Positions 1 through 8,690 of a DNA stretch of 64,000 nt are shown in pieces (position 1 is the stretch's first letter; the number at the start of each line of letters is the position of its first letter). Both the position numbers and the translations under genes were made by a program. The notes beneath the pieces were generated by a model. The model saw only the letters and a program-made list of their open reading frames with translations. It was not told the DNA's origin and searched no databases. This stretch comes from DATLMR01 sp964615905. GTDB taxonomy: Bacteria; Acidobacteriota; Blastocatellia; UBA7656. The stretch spans positions 248,001 to 312,000 of the forward strand of contig CAZTUB010000006.1 in NCBI GenBank assembly GCA_964615905.1, given 5' to 3'.

Positions 1-674
1 TCGATGTGCTCGTTCATGAGCAATACTGTGAGCACATCCTTTCTGACTACGTCCGTGATCTTCCTGCCTGGAAAGGCGCGCGAGTACACGTTCAGGTCTC
101 TAAGCCTATCGTATGCCTTGTCAATAAATTCCGACTGTACCTTTATCCCCTGCGCGATAATTTCAGGAGTCGCGATCTCGGCCGAGTAGGGGGTGTAGAC
201 CGTTTGAAGAACTTCAGGGCCTGGACCGAATCTCGCCCCTTCGTTCAACACAGGGTATTTGACGGCAAGCACCTTCCCGCCCACCGGCGCGATGACTGAG
301 ATGTCCGAGTTTATCCCGTTATCACGCCTGACGTTTAGGACGAAGCCCTCGGAAACCAACTCAAGCCCTTTATCCAGCTTGACGGCGCGTGCAACACGAA
401 TATCGCCCGTCGGGTCCATCACGGCTATCGCCATCTCCCGGCCCGTGATCCCTATGACGGGAACGTCCTCGTATTTTTTTCGACCGACTTTTACTCGCCG
501 TGTGCCGACTGTCCCTTGGCGAACGGCGACCGTCTCGGATGCAAGCATGCTGCGCGCTTGCTCTATCCGCCCAATAAGACCTTCACCCTTTGCTCGCAAA
601 TAATTCGGCTTGTCTACTTGCTTGAAGCTCGTGGTGGAGACAACGATCAGAAAGCACACAAATATTCTTAACAT
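1..674 (-). CDS. Secreted protein of unknown function, 3' end cut by window
   Basis: An uninterrupted minus-strand frame starts at the ATG at 674 and runs off position 1, giving at least 224 residues without a stop. It is incomplete at its C-terminus. The first 17 residues (MLRIFVCFLIVVSTTSF) look like a signal peptide, so the product is probably periplasmic or extracellular. The rest is soluble and charged, with no transmembrane stretch and no motif I recognise. A purine-rich GGGGAACTGGG lies just before the ATG and can serve as ribosome binding site. The neighbour mscS is divergent. The existence of the gene is fairly sure because of the long open frame, signal peptide and RBS; the function is unknown. 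Confidence 0.7.
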   Translation of the reverse strand, partial: MLRIFVCFLIVVSTTSFKQVDKPNYLRAKGEGLIGRIEQARSMLASETVAVRQGTVGTRRVKVGRKKYEDVPVIGITGREMAIAVMDPTGDIRVARAVKLDKGLELVSEGFVLNVRRDNGINSDISVIAPVGGKVLAVKYPVLNEGARFGPGPEVLQTVYTPYSAEIATPEIIAQGIKVQSEFIDKAYDRLRDLNVYSRAFPGRKITDVVRKDVLTVLLMNEHI

Positions 675-845
675 TCCCAGTTCCCCGCTTGTTAAAATGC
701 TACATGTAAATAGTAACAGCCGCCCCTGCCCGTCTCAATAATTATTATTTACGGCAACACAATCGTAATAACTCTTGCTTGCGCTCGCGGGCTTAAAACT
801 ATACCTTCATCATTTCGAACTTAACTTATCGCCGGAGGAGAGCAG
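675..845. other. Divergent intergenic region
   Basis: This 171-base gap lies between the divergent secreted-protein gene and mscS, so it should hold promoters for both. It is AT-rich at 738-775. A TATACC at 800-805 could be a -10 for mscS, but its best upstream partner, TTGCTT at 775-780, is 19 bases away, so I do not call it. No operator-like palindrome stands out. Confidence 0.4.
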
Positions 846-1625
846 GTGTTCGCACAGCTCTTGGACGAGCTAAAAGCCAAAGCCATACAGTACGCGCCCG
901 GTTATGCGCAGGCGCTGATAATCATTCTGCTGGGGTTCGTCTTCGCGCGCCTTGCGCGGAAGTGGATCGGCGCTGTCATCGACCGCAGCCGCATCGGCAA
1001 CGACCTTCTTCTGAAAGTCTTTTTTCTCCGCGTCGTCTCTGTCTCAATCATCATAATCGCGGTCATCTCAGCCTTGAGCCAGATAGGCTGGGACGTGCAG
1101 ACCTTTATCGCCGGTCTGGGCATCACGGGCCTGATCCTCGGATTCGGGTTGAAAGACGTTCTTTCAAACTTCGCGGCGGGGTTGCTGTTGCTGATCTATA
1201 GGCCGTTCACGGCCGGCCAGTTGATCGAAGTCGAAGGGGCAAAGGGCGTCGTCCAGGAGCTGACAATCGTCAATATGGAGATGGACACCACGGACGGCGT
1301 CCGCGTCATCATGCCGAACTCCAAAGTCTGGGGGGCAAAGATCATCAACTTTTCGAAGAGCGTGAGACGGCGAATCGAGCTTCAAATCAGAGTCAGGGAC
1401 GAAGACGCGGCCGTCGCCATAAAAGCGATACTTGAAGGGATAAAAGCCGACCCGCGAATCCTTTCGACGCCCGGCGCTGTCGTCCGCGTCGATAAGATAG
1501 CCGACAACGCCGCCATCCTTGTGCTTCGGGCGTGGACCTCTCCCGGAGACTTTGAAGAGGCGAGCGGCGACCTCTACCTCAGCTTGGAAGATGCACTCAC
1601 GCGCGCAGAGGTACAGCTTCTTTAG
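846..1625 (+). CDS. Small-conductance mechanosensitive channel (MscS family)
   Basis: A 259-residue inner-membrane protein of the MscS family, the pores that open under membrane tension and release solutes on osmotic downshock. Three hydrophobic segments lie at about residues 18-38, 58-80 and 85-120. The third is Gly/Ala-rich (ITGLILGFGLKDVLSNFAAG) like the MscS pore helix. It is followed by the beta domain (about 128-175, with RVIMPNSKVWG close to the family's xxxPNSxxxxxxIxN signature) and an alpha/beta tail. The length is near that of E. coli MscS. The start is GTG, chosen because GGAGGAG stands 7-9 bases upstream. It is a single gene facing ccsA and ends in a shared terminator. Confidence 0.9.
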   Translation: MFAQLLDELKAKAIQYAPGYAQALIIILLGFVFARLARKWIGAVIDRSRIGNDLLLKVFFLRVVSVSIIIIAVISALSQIGWDVQTFIAGLGITGLILGFGLKDVLSNFAAGLLLLIYRPFTAGQLIEVEGAKGVVQELTIVNMEMDTTDGVRVIMPNSKVWGAKIINFSKSVRRRIELQIRVRDEDAAVAIKAILEGIKADPRILSTPGAVVRVDKIADNAAILVLRAWTSPGDFEEASGDLYLSLEDALTRAEVQLL

Positions 1626-1661
1626 CTCTCAATCAGGGCTTCACCACAATACTGCTGCCAT

Positions 1662-1695
1662 AAAAAAAGGCGGGTCCGAGCCCGCCTCTTTTCGT
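1662..1695. terminator. Bidirectional terminator between mscS and ccsA
   Basis: The stem AGGCGGG/CCCGCCT (1668-1674 with 1681-1687) has seven A on the left and CTTTT on the right. It can stop transcription from mscS (plus) and from resB-ccsA (minus). Confidence 0.85.
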
Positions 1696-1710
1696 TTCGC
1701 TGGCCGCCGT

Positions 1711-3297
1711 TCAAGCGTATGAGTGAAGACCGGGCAGCAGGTAGCTCACGCCAAGCCACGTAAAAATGACAAGCGCGAACCCGAGCAGCGCAAAGTACGC
1801 GCTCTTTCTCCCGCGCCAACCGTGCGAGATTCGCGTGTGGAGGAAACCTGCGTAAGCCATCCAGGCGACGAGCGCCCCGACCTCTTTCGAGTCCCATCCC
1901 CAGTACCTGCCCCACGACTCGTTTGCCCACACGGCGCCTGTGATCAGAAGAAGCGAAAGCAGCGGGAACGCTACGCCCACCGTGCGGTAGAGCATGCCGT
2001 CGATGTGTTCGAGCGGAGGCATCGCGGACACGACCTCGTTTCGCTTCCAGGCGAAAAGCGATACGAGCAGCAGCGAGACGAACAGCCCGATCAGCCCGCC
2101 AAACTCGACGGGGTTCGATTTCATCGAGAGCCTAAAACTCGCGGGGTCTTCCTGAGCAAGCCATTTGTCTGCAAGCTCCGACTGGCGCTCTTGCGGCCAG
2201 CCCGCCTCCATCTGCTTGTTGAGATACTCACCGAACCCCGCCTTTTCGCGGGCGGGTATCTGCGCGACTATATTGTTCACGCCCGTAATGCCCGCCATGC
2301 GGTCGGGCATCCATAACCACGAGAACAAGACCACAAGGACCACCGCCTGCATTACTGTCGATGCGCGGAAAAGCCTCCAGGCGACCCGCCGCGCTTTTTC
2401 ATCCGTCCTCGCCCAGTCAATCGCAAAAAGGACGAGCGCGAGCAGAATTGCCAGCAGCGTCAATGTCATAAGAGGCCCGACCCACGGCAGCACGGCTCTT
2501 ACGGGCAGCGCTGTCGATTTGTAGAAGAGCGCCGCGCCGTACTCTGCGTGAAAAGGTATGCCGAACCTCCCGATTGTACCGAAGATCAGGAGCCCGAACA
2601 GCGCAACCGCTATCGCTATCGCCTCGGACCGCACACCGTCTTTAAGAAGGTATGCGAAGGCCAGCCCGAAGCTGACAAGGCATACGCCGTAGCCTATTGT
2701 CGCGATGGAGACGTGAATCGGTCGCCAGTAGCTGTCGAGGATCGGCGGCAGCGTTCTTATCTCGTTTCCGAGAAAGATCGCAAGCGTAAGGATCACAGTC
2801 ACTATAGGCATCGAGAGCGCGCCGAGAAATTCGAACTTCGGCTTGCGGATGATCACGAGCGTCGTGAGCGCAGCGCCTGCGCAGAAGCCCAGCGTCAGCG
2901 GGTAGAGGTTATCGAGCGGGAAATACCGCCACGCGCCGTTTATCCCTTCCTTCCACCCCTCCTTGTCGCCAGCCTCTATCCACCTTATCATCCACCCGGC
3001 CAGGTTGAAGCAGTACCCTAACGCGACCGTGACCAGGCCGAGACGGCTCAGCACCTTCTCTTTTACGAAGAGGTTTGTCACAAGGATGACGGCGGCGCTG
3101 ATGTAACAGACGAGCGCAAGAAGCGTCAAAGCCCCTTCGTAAAGGAACCCGCGAGGCCCAAGCTCCGCCCGCGCAATTATCAGCACGAGCGCGAGCAAAA
3201 CGGGCGCGATTACCGGCCACATACCCGCGATCTTCGCCGGAAGGCTCAGCTCAAGCTCCGGGACAAGCCCCTCGTTCTGTTTTATTGCTCTACTCAT
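1711..3297 (-). CDS. ccsA: Cytochrome c biogenesis protein CcsA/ResC family
   Basis: A 528-residue polytopic membrane protein of System II cytochrome c maturation. With ResB it carries haem to the periplasm and attaches it to apocytochrome CxxCH motifs. The Trp-rich haem-handling signature is clear near the C-terminus (ESWGRYWGWDSKEVGALVAW, starting about residue 460), followed by two more membrane segments. It is longer than minimal CcsA proteins, with an extra hydrophobic N-terminal part and a soluble stretch at about 330-395. The ATG overlaps the end of resB by 8 bases and has GGAGGAGGAAAAG upstream, so the two are translationally coupled. The multihaem cytochrome at 6665 is an obvious client type. 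Confidence 0.93.
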   Translation of the reverse strand: MSRAIKQNEGLVPELELSLPAKIAGMWPVIAPVLLALVLIIARAELGPRGFLYEGALTLLALVCYISAAVILVTNLFVKEKVLSRLGLVTVALGYCFNLAGWMIRWIEAGDKEGWKEGINGAWRYFPLDNLYPLTLGFCAGAALTTLVIIRKPKFEFLGALSMPIVTVILTLAIFLGNEIRTLPPILDSYWRPIHVSIATIGYGVCLVSFGLAFAYLLKDGVRSEAIAIAVALFGLLIFGTIGRFGIPFHAEYGAALFYKSTALPVRAVLPWVGPLMTLTLLAILLALVLFAIDWARTDEKARRVAWRLFRASTVMQAVVLVVLFSWLWMPDRMAGITGVNNIVAQIPAREKAGFGEYLNKQMEAGWPQERQSELADKWLAQEDPASFRLSMKSNPVEFGGLIGLFVSLLLVSLFAWKRNEVVSAMPPLEHIDGMLYRTVGVAFPLLSLLLITGAVWANESWGRYWGWDSKEVGALVAWMAYAGFLHTRISHGWRGRKSAYFALLGFALVIFTWLGVSYLLPGLHSYA

Positions 3298-4846
3298 CTT
3301 TTCCTCCTCCAGTGACCGATTGGACCAAAGAGTTGAATCTCGCTTCGAAAGCCGGCCTGTTCCGATTGGTGTTCCCGCCGAAATAGACGTTTGACCGCGC
3401 GCCGTCCGGCTCTATGACCGCCCAGATTCTCTGGTGCGAGAAGAAGAATACGCTGCAAAGCGCAATCACAAGCAAGGTCGAGCCGAGGTAAAAAGGCAAC
3501 CGGCCGGGGTCGTACTGTATCGTCAACGTGTGCCCGAGCGCGACCTTTTCAAAGCTCTTTAGTATCACCTTGTGATTGTTTATGAGCAGCGGGTTGGCTC
3601 CCTCTTTTGCCGCCTCTGCCTGCGACGCGCGGTACAGGTCTTCGGCCATCTGAGGGCCGAATGCAAGCGCCGCCTGCGGTCGCCCTTCTCCAGTAATAAC
3701 CTCAAGCTCAGCCGCTGGGTTGTTGTATTCCCCCGTCGCCGTCGTGTGCCCTTGCTCCGTCAGCACAAAATCGGGGTAGAAGGCCTTATAAGTGATCTTG
3801 CCGATACCGCTTACATCGACTGTGCCGTCTCGCGGTATCACGACCTCTTTCGCCTCGCCGCCCGCGACGGGCTCAAGCCTGAGCGTGATCTCGCGCGCGT
3901 TGCCCACTGCGGTAAATTGCGATTGGAAGAACCTGTAGCCTTTGTAATCGTGCGGGTAGTTCAACTGGACCAGCGCGTTCTCCTCGTGAGCGCCGTCTCT
4001 TATCTTTATGTAGCTGAGCCAGTCTATGGTATTTGTGGCGTCGAGACCGCCTTCCGGTCTTATGAGCTTCTGCTGAAGGTCCGTACATTCGATCTGGAAT
4101 GGAAGCTTTGCGCGTTCCCTCACCTGGCCGTCAAGCGTCATCTTGAACGTGTTAAAGATGTCCGACTGCGCGCCGGGCCTTAGCTCCATCATCCCGCCGA
4201 CCCCGTACCGCGTGGTCAAAAAACCGCCGATAAAGATCGTCAGCAACGCGACGTGAACGACGTAGGCCCCGAACCGGTTCCAGACGTTTCGCTGTGCAAA
4301 GACCGTTATGCGGTTGTTCTCTTCGCTTACGCGCGCACGAAACCCAAGCCGCCGCCAGTCGCTCTTCACCTTCTCGCTCACGGTCTTCGCGTCTGATGCG
4401 AAGCTCGTTTCGTGGCTGAACATCTGCGCGCGGATGAAGTTCGGCGAGGCGTTGAGTTTTGGTTTTGCGAAGTAGGCCCACGCCGTCGGGAACCTGTCAA
4501 TCGAAGCGAGGATTATATTCAACCCCGTGACCGCAAGGAGCAGCGTGAAGTACCACGCGTGATATATATCGAAAAAGCCGAGCGTCCCGTAAACAAGCCG
4601 CTGCGCGGGCGTGAGCTTGAGGTAGTAATCCTGAAACCCTTCGACTTCGACCTGCATAATGATCATGCCGATTATGCAGCACAAGAGCAGTACCATCAGC
4701 ATCGTGACGCCGAACCGCACAGAGCTTAATAGCCCAAGCAGCTTGTCGAGCACGGAGTCCTGCGCCTGCGGTCGCGCGTTTAAAGGTTTATCCGCCCCGA
4801 GCGTAGTCTGGGGCTCAGGCGTCACCTCTGTTTTGCTTGTAGCCAT
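3290..4846 (-). CDS. resB: Cytochrome c biogenesis protein ResB
   Basis: A 518-residue ResB-family membrane protein, the partner of CcsA in System II. Hydrophobic segments occur at about 40-65, 95-125 and 190-215, with a last one near 460-485 and a large periplasmic domain between. His residues in the helices (YHAWYF, VHVALL) fit the conserved haem-ligand positions of the family. The first about 30 residues are a polar cytoplasmic tail. It is the first gene of the two-gene operon resB-ccsA. The RBS is weak (GGTAATGGT before the ATG). A good sigma-70-type promoter lies about 80 bases upstream. Confidence 0.93.
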   Translation of the reverse strand: MATSKTEVTPEPQTTLGADKPLNARPQAQDSVLDKLLGLLSSVRFGVTMLMVLLLCCIIGMIIMQVEVEGFQDYYLKLTPAQRLVYGTLGFFDIYHAWYFTLLLAVTGLNIILASIDRFPTAWAYFAKPKLNASPNFIRAQMFSHETSFASDAKTVSEKVKSDWRRLGFRARVSEENNRITVFAQRNVWNRFGAYVVHVALLTIFIGGFLTTRYGVGGMMELRPGAQSDIFNTFKMTLDGQVRERAKLPFQIECTDLQQKLIRPEGGLDATNTIDWLSYIKIRDGAHEENALVQLNYPHDYKGYRFFQSQFTAVGNAREITLRLEPVAGGEAKEVVIPRDGTVDVSGIGKITYKAFYPDFVLTEQGHTTATGEYNNPAAELEVITGEGRPQAALAFGPQMAEDLYRASQAEAAKEGANPLLINNHKVILKSFEKVALGHTLTIQYDPGRLPFYLGSTLLVIALCSVFFFSHQRIWAVIEPDGARSNVYFGGNTNRNRPAFEARFNSLVQSVTGGGKDE

Positions 4847-4924
4847 ACCATTACCCGAACCTGATCTGTTTCCACCGGATGTGAGGGATTTAACGGGGCA
4901 AACGCTTGCCCGCCATCACACGAG

Positions 4925-4954
4925 ATTCTAACAATCATTCAAATTAGGTGTCAA
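4925..4954 (-). promoter_or_regulatory. Predicted promoter of resB-ccsA
   Basis: On the minus strand, TTGACA (4954-4949) is separated by 18 bases from TAGAAT (4930-4925), giving 6/6 and 5/6 matches to sigma-70 boxes. The expected transcript start is near 4918, leaving a leader of about 70 bases. Confidence 0.55.
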
Positions 4955-5096
4955 CGAACGGGCCAGAATGCCGGACGCGTTCACCACACTTCGCCTGTGG
5001 TCTCCGCGTGCGTCTTCCCGCGCCTGTTGCTCAGCTCGATAAGGGCCGGTCCCTTTTTACCAGTTCGTAGTCCGCGTTACAAGCGATTTTCGGACG

Positions 5097-5819
5097 TTAC
5101 TTCTTCGGCTCCGACGGCCTCAGCTCCACGCGGCTCGCGAGCGCGCGCGCATCCATCTCGATAATGTTTACGACCACCTCGGCTACGTCTTCCGCCGCGA
5201 GCTTCCAAGTAGTCTGCGGGTCCTGCTCTTCGTGTCGCCCAAACGATGTGTTGACTGAGCCGGGCATCACGTAGCTCACCCTTATGTGGTCGTGCCGCAC
5301 CTCCTGCATCAACGCCTCAGAGAAACCTACAAGACCGAATTTCGAAGCGCAGTAGGCAGCGCCGCCCGCGAAGGCGTTCTTGCCGGCGAGGCTCCCTATG
5401 TTGATTATATAGCCGCCGCCGCCTCGCTTCATGATCGGCACCGCCTGGCGACAGCAATAAAACACGCCCGACAGGTTGGTCCCTATAGTCGCCTGCCATT
5501 CTTCCGCGCTCATCTCCTCGACATGGCTGTGCGAGCCTATCCCTGCGTTGTTTATCAGGATGTCCAGGCGGTCGAATGACCTCTTTACTTCGTCGAATAG
5601 CGAAACGACCTGCTCGTAACTGCTCACATCGGCGCGGCCAGAATAGACTCTGTCGCCAAATCTCGCCTTGAGCGATTTAACGGTCTCGTCGATCTCTCCC
5701 TGCTTGCGCGCGCAGATCATCACGCGCGCGCCTTTCGAGAGCAGGGCTTCAGCGATGGCAAGCCCTATCCCTCGCGTCCCGCCGGTTACGACCGCTGTCT
5801 TCCCTTCTATGTTGCTCAT
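5097..5819 (-). CDS. Short-chain dehydrogenase/reductase (SDR)
   Basis: A 240-residue classical SDR with an NAD(P)-binding Rossmann fold. The glycine motif TGGTRGIG is at residues 12-19. NNAG follows in the middle, then the catalytic Ser (INIGSLAG) and YxxxK (YCASK). The substrate cannot be told from sequence. The frame extends 40 residues upstream, but I chose the internal ATG at 5819: it has AGGAGAG in front and the upstream residues do not resemble SDR sequence. It lies 150 bases downstream of maf on the same strand and may be in a loose operon with it. Confidence 0.88.
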   Translation of the reverse strand: MSNIEGKTAVVTGGTRGIGLAIAEALLSKGARVMICARKQGEIDETVKSLKARFGDRVYSGRADVSSYEQVVSLFDEVKRSFDRLDILINNAGIGSHSHVEEMSAEEWQATIGTNLSGVFYCCRQAVPIMKRGGGGYIINIGSLAGKNAFAGGAAYCASKFGLVGFSEALMQEVRHDHIRVSYVMPGSVNTSFGRHEEQDPQTTWKLAAEDVAEVVVNIIEMDARALASRVELRPSEPKK

Positions 5820-5969
5820 GAATGATCTCTCCTCTGCTCGCCCACAAATATAGAATATAGCCCGGCGAACGCGCGTGAGCCAGCGGCTCGCCTGTTTCAA
5901 TGCTGTTTCAAGGGCCGAGGATGGAGCCCCACCGGGCAATCTCTCGTGGTCGGGCGAGGTGTGTATTAA

Positions 5970-6560
5970 CTAGGTGATAAAGGAGTAACCGAGCCTTTTA
6001 GCAAGCCTGTAAACAAGCGGTATCGGGAGCCCGACGACGTTATAGTAATTCCCCGCTATCTCTTCGACAAACAACCCGCCAAGGCCCTGTATGGCGTACC
6101 CGCCCGCCTTGTCCATAGGCTCGCCGCTATTTACGTACCACTCGATCTCGCGGTCGGAAAGCTGCGCAAACCGTACCAGCGTCTTTTCGTAATCGGCCAC
6201 CTCGCGCCGCGTCGCGGCGTCGTAAAGTGCCACGCCCGTCATCACCGCGTGCCAGCGGTCCGACAGCAGTCTGAGCATCTGCTCTGCGTCCTTCTCGTCT
6301 TCAGGCTTTTCAAGTATCCGACCGTCGAGCACCACTATCGTGTCCGCGCCGATGACCAGGCCCGATTCGACCTTGCGCGCAACGGCGACAACTTTAGCCC
6401 TTGCCAGGCGTATGATATAATCCGCTGGCGCTTCATCGGGGTGGAGCCGCTCGTGTATTTCGCTTGGGACCGGTTCGAAATCGACACCTATGTTGGTGAG
6501 CAGCTCGGCGCGACGGGGCGATGCCGAGGCTAAAATTATTCGGGCGTCTTTCTCCGGCAT
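5970..6560 (-). CDS. maf: Maf-family nucleoside triphosphate pyrophosphatase
   Basis: A 196-residue Maf/HAM1-like cytoplasmic enzyme that hydrolyses non-canonical or selected nucleoside triphosphates to monophosphates. The N-terminal signature ASASPRRAELL (residues 11-21) is intact, as are GADTIVVLDG and the MDKAGGYAIQG segment. The last is typical of the dTTP/UTP-preferring branch, but the substrate is inferred. The start at 6560 was chosen over an upstream in-frame codon because the protein then begins just before the first beta strand, as in relatives, with AAAGAG upstream. It is divergent from the TGA-containing cytochrome gene. Confidence 0.93.
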   Translation of the reverse strand: MPEKDARIILASASPRRAELLTNIGVDFEPVPSEIHERLHPDEAPADYIIRLARAKVVAVARKVESGLVIGADTIVVLDGRILEKPEDEKDAEQMLRLLSDRWHAVMTGVALYDAATRREVADYEKTLVRFAQLSDREIEWYVNSGEPMDKAGGYAIQGLGGLFVEEIAGNYYNVVGLPIPLVYRLAKRLGYSFIT

Positions 6561-6664
6561 GGTATGCTCTTTCAATTTTCCTGAATTTTGGTTTAAATTG
6601 AATCTGGTATCATAACACGTAGCCGCCTGATTCAAGAGGCGGTTTCAAGACCTGGAGGTTACCC

Positions 6665-8212
6665 TTGCGTCGAAAAATTTCTTTGATGGTACTTTTAGCG
6701 TTCGTAGCAACGATGGTGACTGTAAACCACGGTTGCTCCACGTCAGGGACTATTGACGTTGAGGAAGAAGACGACACAATCTCCTTCGATATAAACGAGC
6801 CGAAATTTAAAGAGCGTTTAGGCGTCGATGATGGATATGCTTTCGCCGTTCTTTACGGCGCGGACATCCACGGCAGCCTCGAAACCTGTGGCTGACCGAG
6901 CCACCCTATGGGTGGACTGGCACGGCGTGTCAGCTATATAAAAGCTTTCAAACACAGATCAACCTTTGAGGTTCCCACTCTATTTGTTGATGCAGGCAAT
7001 CTCTTTACGGATGACCGGGCGCATACTGGGCAATTACCCACTGAGGTTATGACAAAAAATAAGTGGGTAGTCAAGAGCTACGGTGATTTCCGTCACGATG
7101 CCGCAAACCTGACGACCCAAGACCTCCCTTACCTCTCGACGCTCTTAAAGAAGGAAGGGTTCGACGAGCGCGTCGAGGAGCTGCCCTTTATCAAGCGGCT
7201 CATCTCGGCGAACATCAAGCCGATTGACGATTCGCGCAACTCGCCCACGCCATACGTCATACGCGAGATCGCGTTGAAGCGCGGCAACCCCGGCCAGAAG
7301 ATACGCGTCGGCATAGTCGGGTTCACAGAGGGCTTCTCGCCGAACACCCCTGTCACCGAAGCACTCCACGGCGGGTTCCGCATAGACGACCCCTTTGCTG
7401 AAGCAAAGCGGATTTTACCGGAGCTGAAAGCGAAGACAGATTTCATTATCGCCTTGGCCTACATGCCGCAGGACAAGGCGCAGGTGCTTGCGACCGAAAA
7501 CCCCGAGATCGACACGCTTATCGGCGCTCGACAGATCAACGCGACCACAGAGGTCCAGCACTTCAACCGGGCGACGATTGCCTACGCATACAACGAGACG
7601 AAATATCTCGGCGAGCTTCGCATGTACGTAAGGCCCGACGGCTCTATCGAAAAACAGATGAACCGCTTCGTCGCGCTCGACTCTACTGTGCCCGACGACC
7701 CGGTTGCGCAGCAGACCGTCACGACCGCACACACGGAGTTTACGAACCAGCAGAGCCAGAGCGCCAACACGCTTTCGCAGCTTCAGCCGCCCGGTCTTAT
7801 AAATACGGCCGCGTCGCCTTTTGTCGGCGTCGAGACCTGCGCGAATTGCCACGTCCAGGAGCACGCCATCTGGCAGAAGACGGGCCACGCTCACGCCATG
7901 GCCACGCTCGAAAACAAGAACCAGCAGTTCGACAACGAGTGCGTCTCCTGCCACGTCGTAGGGTTTAACAAAGGCGGCTTTCAATCGCTAACGACGACGC
8001 CGCAGTTTGCAAACGTCCAGTGCGAATCGTGCCACGGGCCGGGCCGACAGCACGCACAGAATCCCGGCAAGGGCTACGGCTTTATGGCTACGCCCGTCGG
8101 GTGTACGCAGTGTCACACGCAGCCAAACAGTCCCGATTTCAACTTCGAGACTTACTGGCCGCAAGTTGCACACGGTAAGGGATTGGCCCTGAGCGGCCGC
8201 GCTCGTCAATAG
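6665..8212 (+). CDS. Metallophosphatase-like tetrahaem cytochrome, one in-frame TGA (candidate selenoprotein)
   Basis: Two frames (6665-6895 and 6908-8212) are in phase and together read as one 515-residue protein if the TGA at 6893-6895 is decoded. The first part has a hydrophobic N-terminus (TTG start, GGAGG upstream) for export. Residues 62-120 (LYGADIHGSLETCG, then GGLARR, then FVDAGNLF) match the UshA/5'-nucleotidase-like metallophosphatase fold seen in bacterial cytochrome fusions. In those, as I remember them, the motif reads CGC just before GGLARR. The TGA is codon 77, at the second Cys of that motif. The C-terminal third has four CxxCH haem motifs (CANCH, CVSCH, CESCH, CTQCH) like cytochrome c554. 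The downstream ATG alone would give a protein without signal peptide, useless for haem attachment. Alternatives are a nonsense mutation or a base error. Confidence 0.75.
6893..6920 (+). promoter_or_regulatory. TGA codon followed by hairpin, possible SECIS-like element
   Basis: Directly after the TGA, CCACCC (6901-6906) pairs with GGGTGG (6910-6915) around a TAT loop. Two C-G pairs and a wobble (6896-6898 with 6918-6920) extend it across a small internal loop. Bacterial SECIS elements also lie just downstream of UGA inside the coding frame. However, this loop is small, close to the UGA, and lacks the usual loop G, so the match is incomplete. Confidence 0.35.
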
Positions 8213-8240
8213 GCGAGCCGTTCGGGTCTGGAGGTCTGGT

Positions 8241-8690
8241 ATGCTGACGAACCTGTTAAGGCTTTTGCCGCAGATGCTTCGTCACGCGGGCGAATCCGAC
8301 GAAGCTCGCCAGCAGGCGGTCTTCGCCGCGTGGGCCGCCGCGGTCGGCGAACAGGTCCGCCAGTTGACCTCGCCCGTCAGGCTTGAGCGCAAGACGTTGA
8401 TCGTCGCAGTGAGGGATGAGACCTGGCGCGGGCAGTTAAAAAAGATGAGCGGGCAGGCGCTCTTCAGATTAAACTCGCTGCTGGGCGTCCCGACCGTCAC
8501 CGCAATCGAGTTCGTTATAAACCCGGACCTTATACACCCCACAGAGACCGTCCCCCACGAGTTCCACTTTGTCGCCCCCGACAAACAGGCGCTTCCGCTC
8601 CGCGAGAAGGCAGACGCGATACCCGACGAGGACCTTCGCGAGACCTTTTTGCGGGCGGCCGGGAAGTGCCTCGAAAGAAGGGCGAGATGA
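8241..8690 (+). CDS. DUF721 / DciA-like protein
   Basis: A 149-residue DUF721-family protein. The family includes DciA, which loads the replicative helicase DnaB in bacteria that lack DnaC. The family's compact domain is visible at about residues 20-95: a Trp in VFAAWAAAVGEQVRQLT, then LIVAVRDETWRGQLKKM, with the usual short strand and helix. The C-terminal 50 residues are variable. It starts with ATG at 8241 after GGAGGTCTGGT and ends in an ATGA overlap with the ABC ATPase gene, so the two are translationally coupled. Confidence 0.8.
   Translation: MLTNLLRLLPQMLRHAGESDEARQQAVFAAWAAAVGEQVRQLTSPVRLERKTLIVAVRDETWRGQLKKMSGQALFRLNSLLGVPTVTAIEFVINPDLIHPTETVPHEFHFVAPDKQALPLREKADAIPDEDLRETFLRAAGKCLERRAR

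Noticed and set aside
5041..5065. Terminator AAGGG/CCCTTTTT near 5048
   Set aside because: Only about five pairs, and no plus-strand gene ends before it.
6908..8212. Independent gene starting at the ATG at 6908
   Set aside because: It would lack a signal peptide although it carries four CxxCH haem motifs, has no RBS, and is exactly in phase with the upstream frame.
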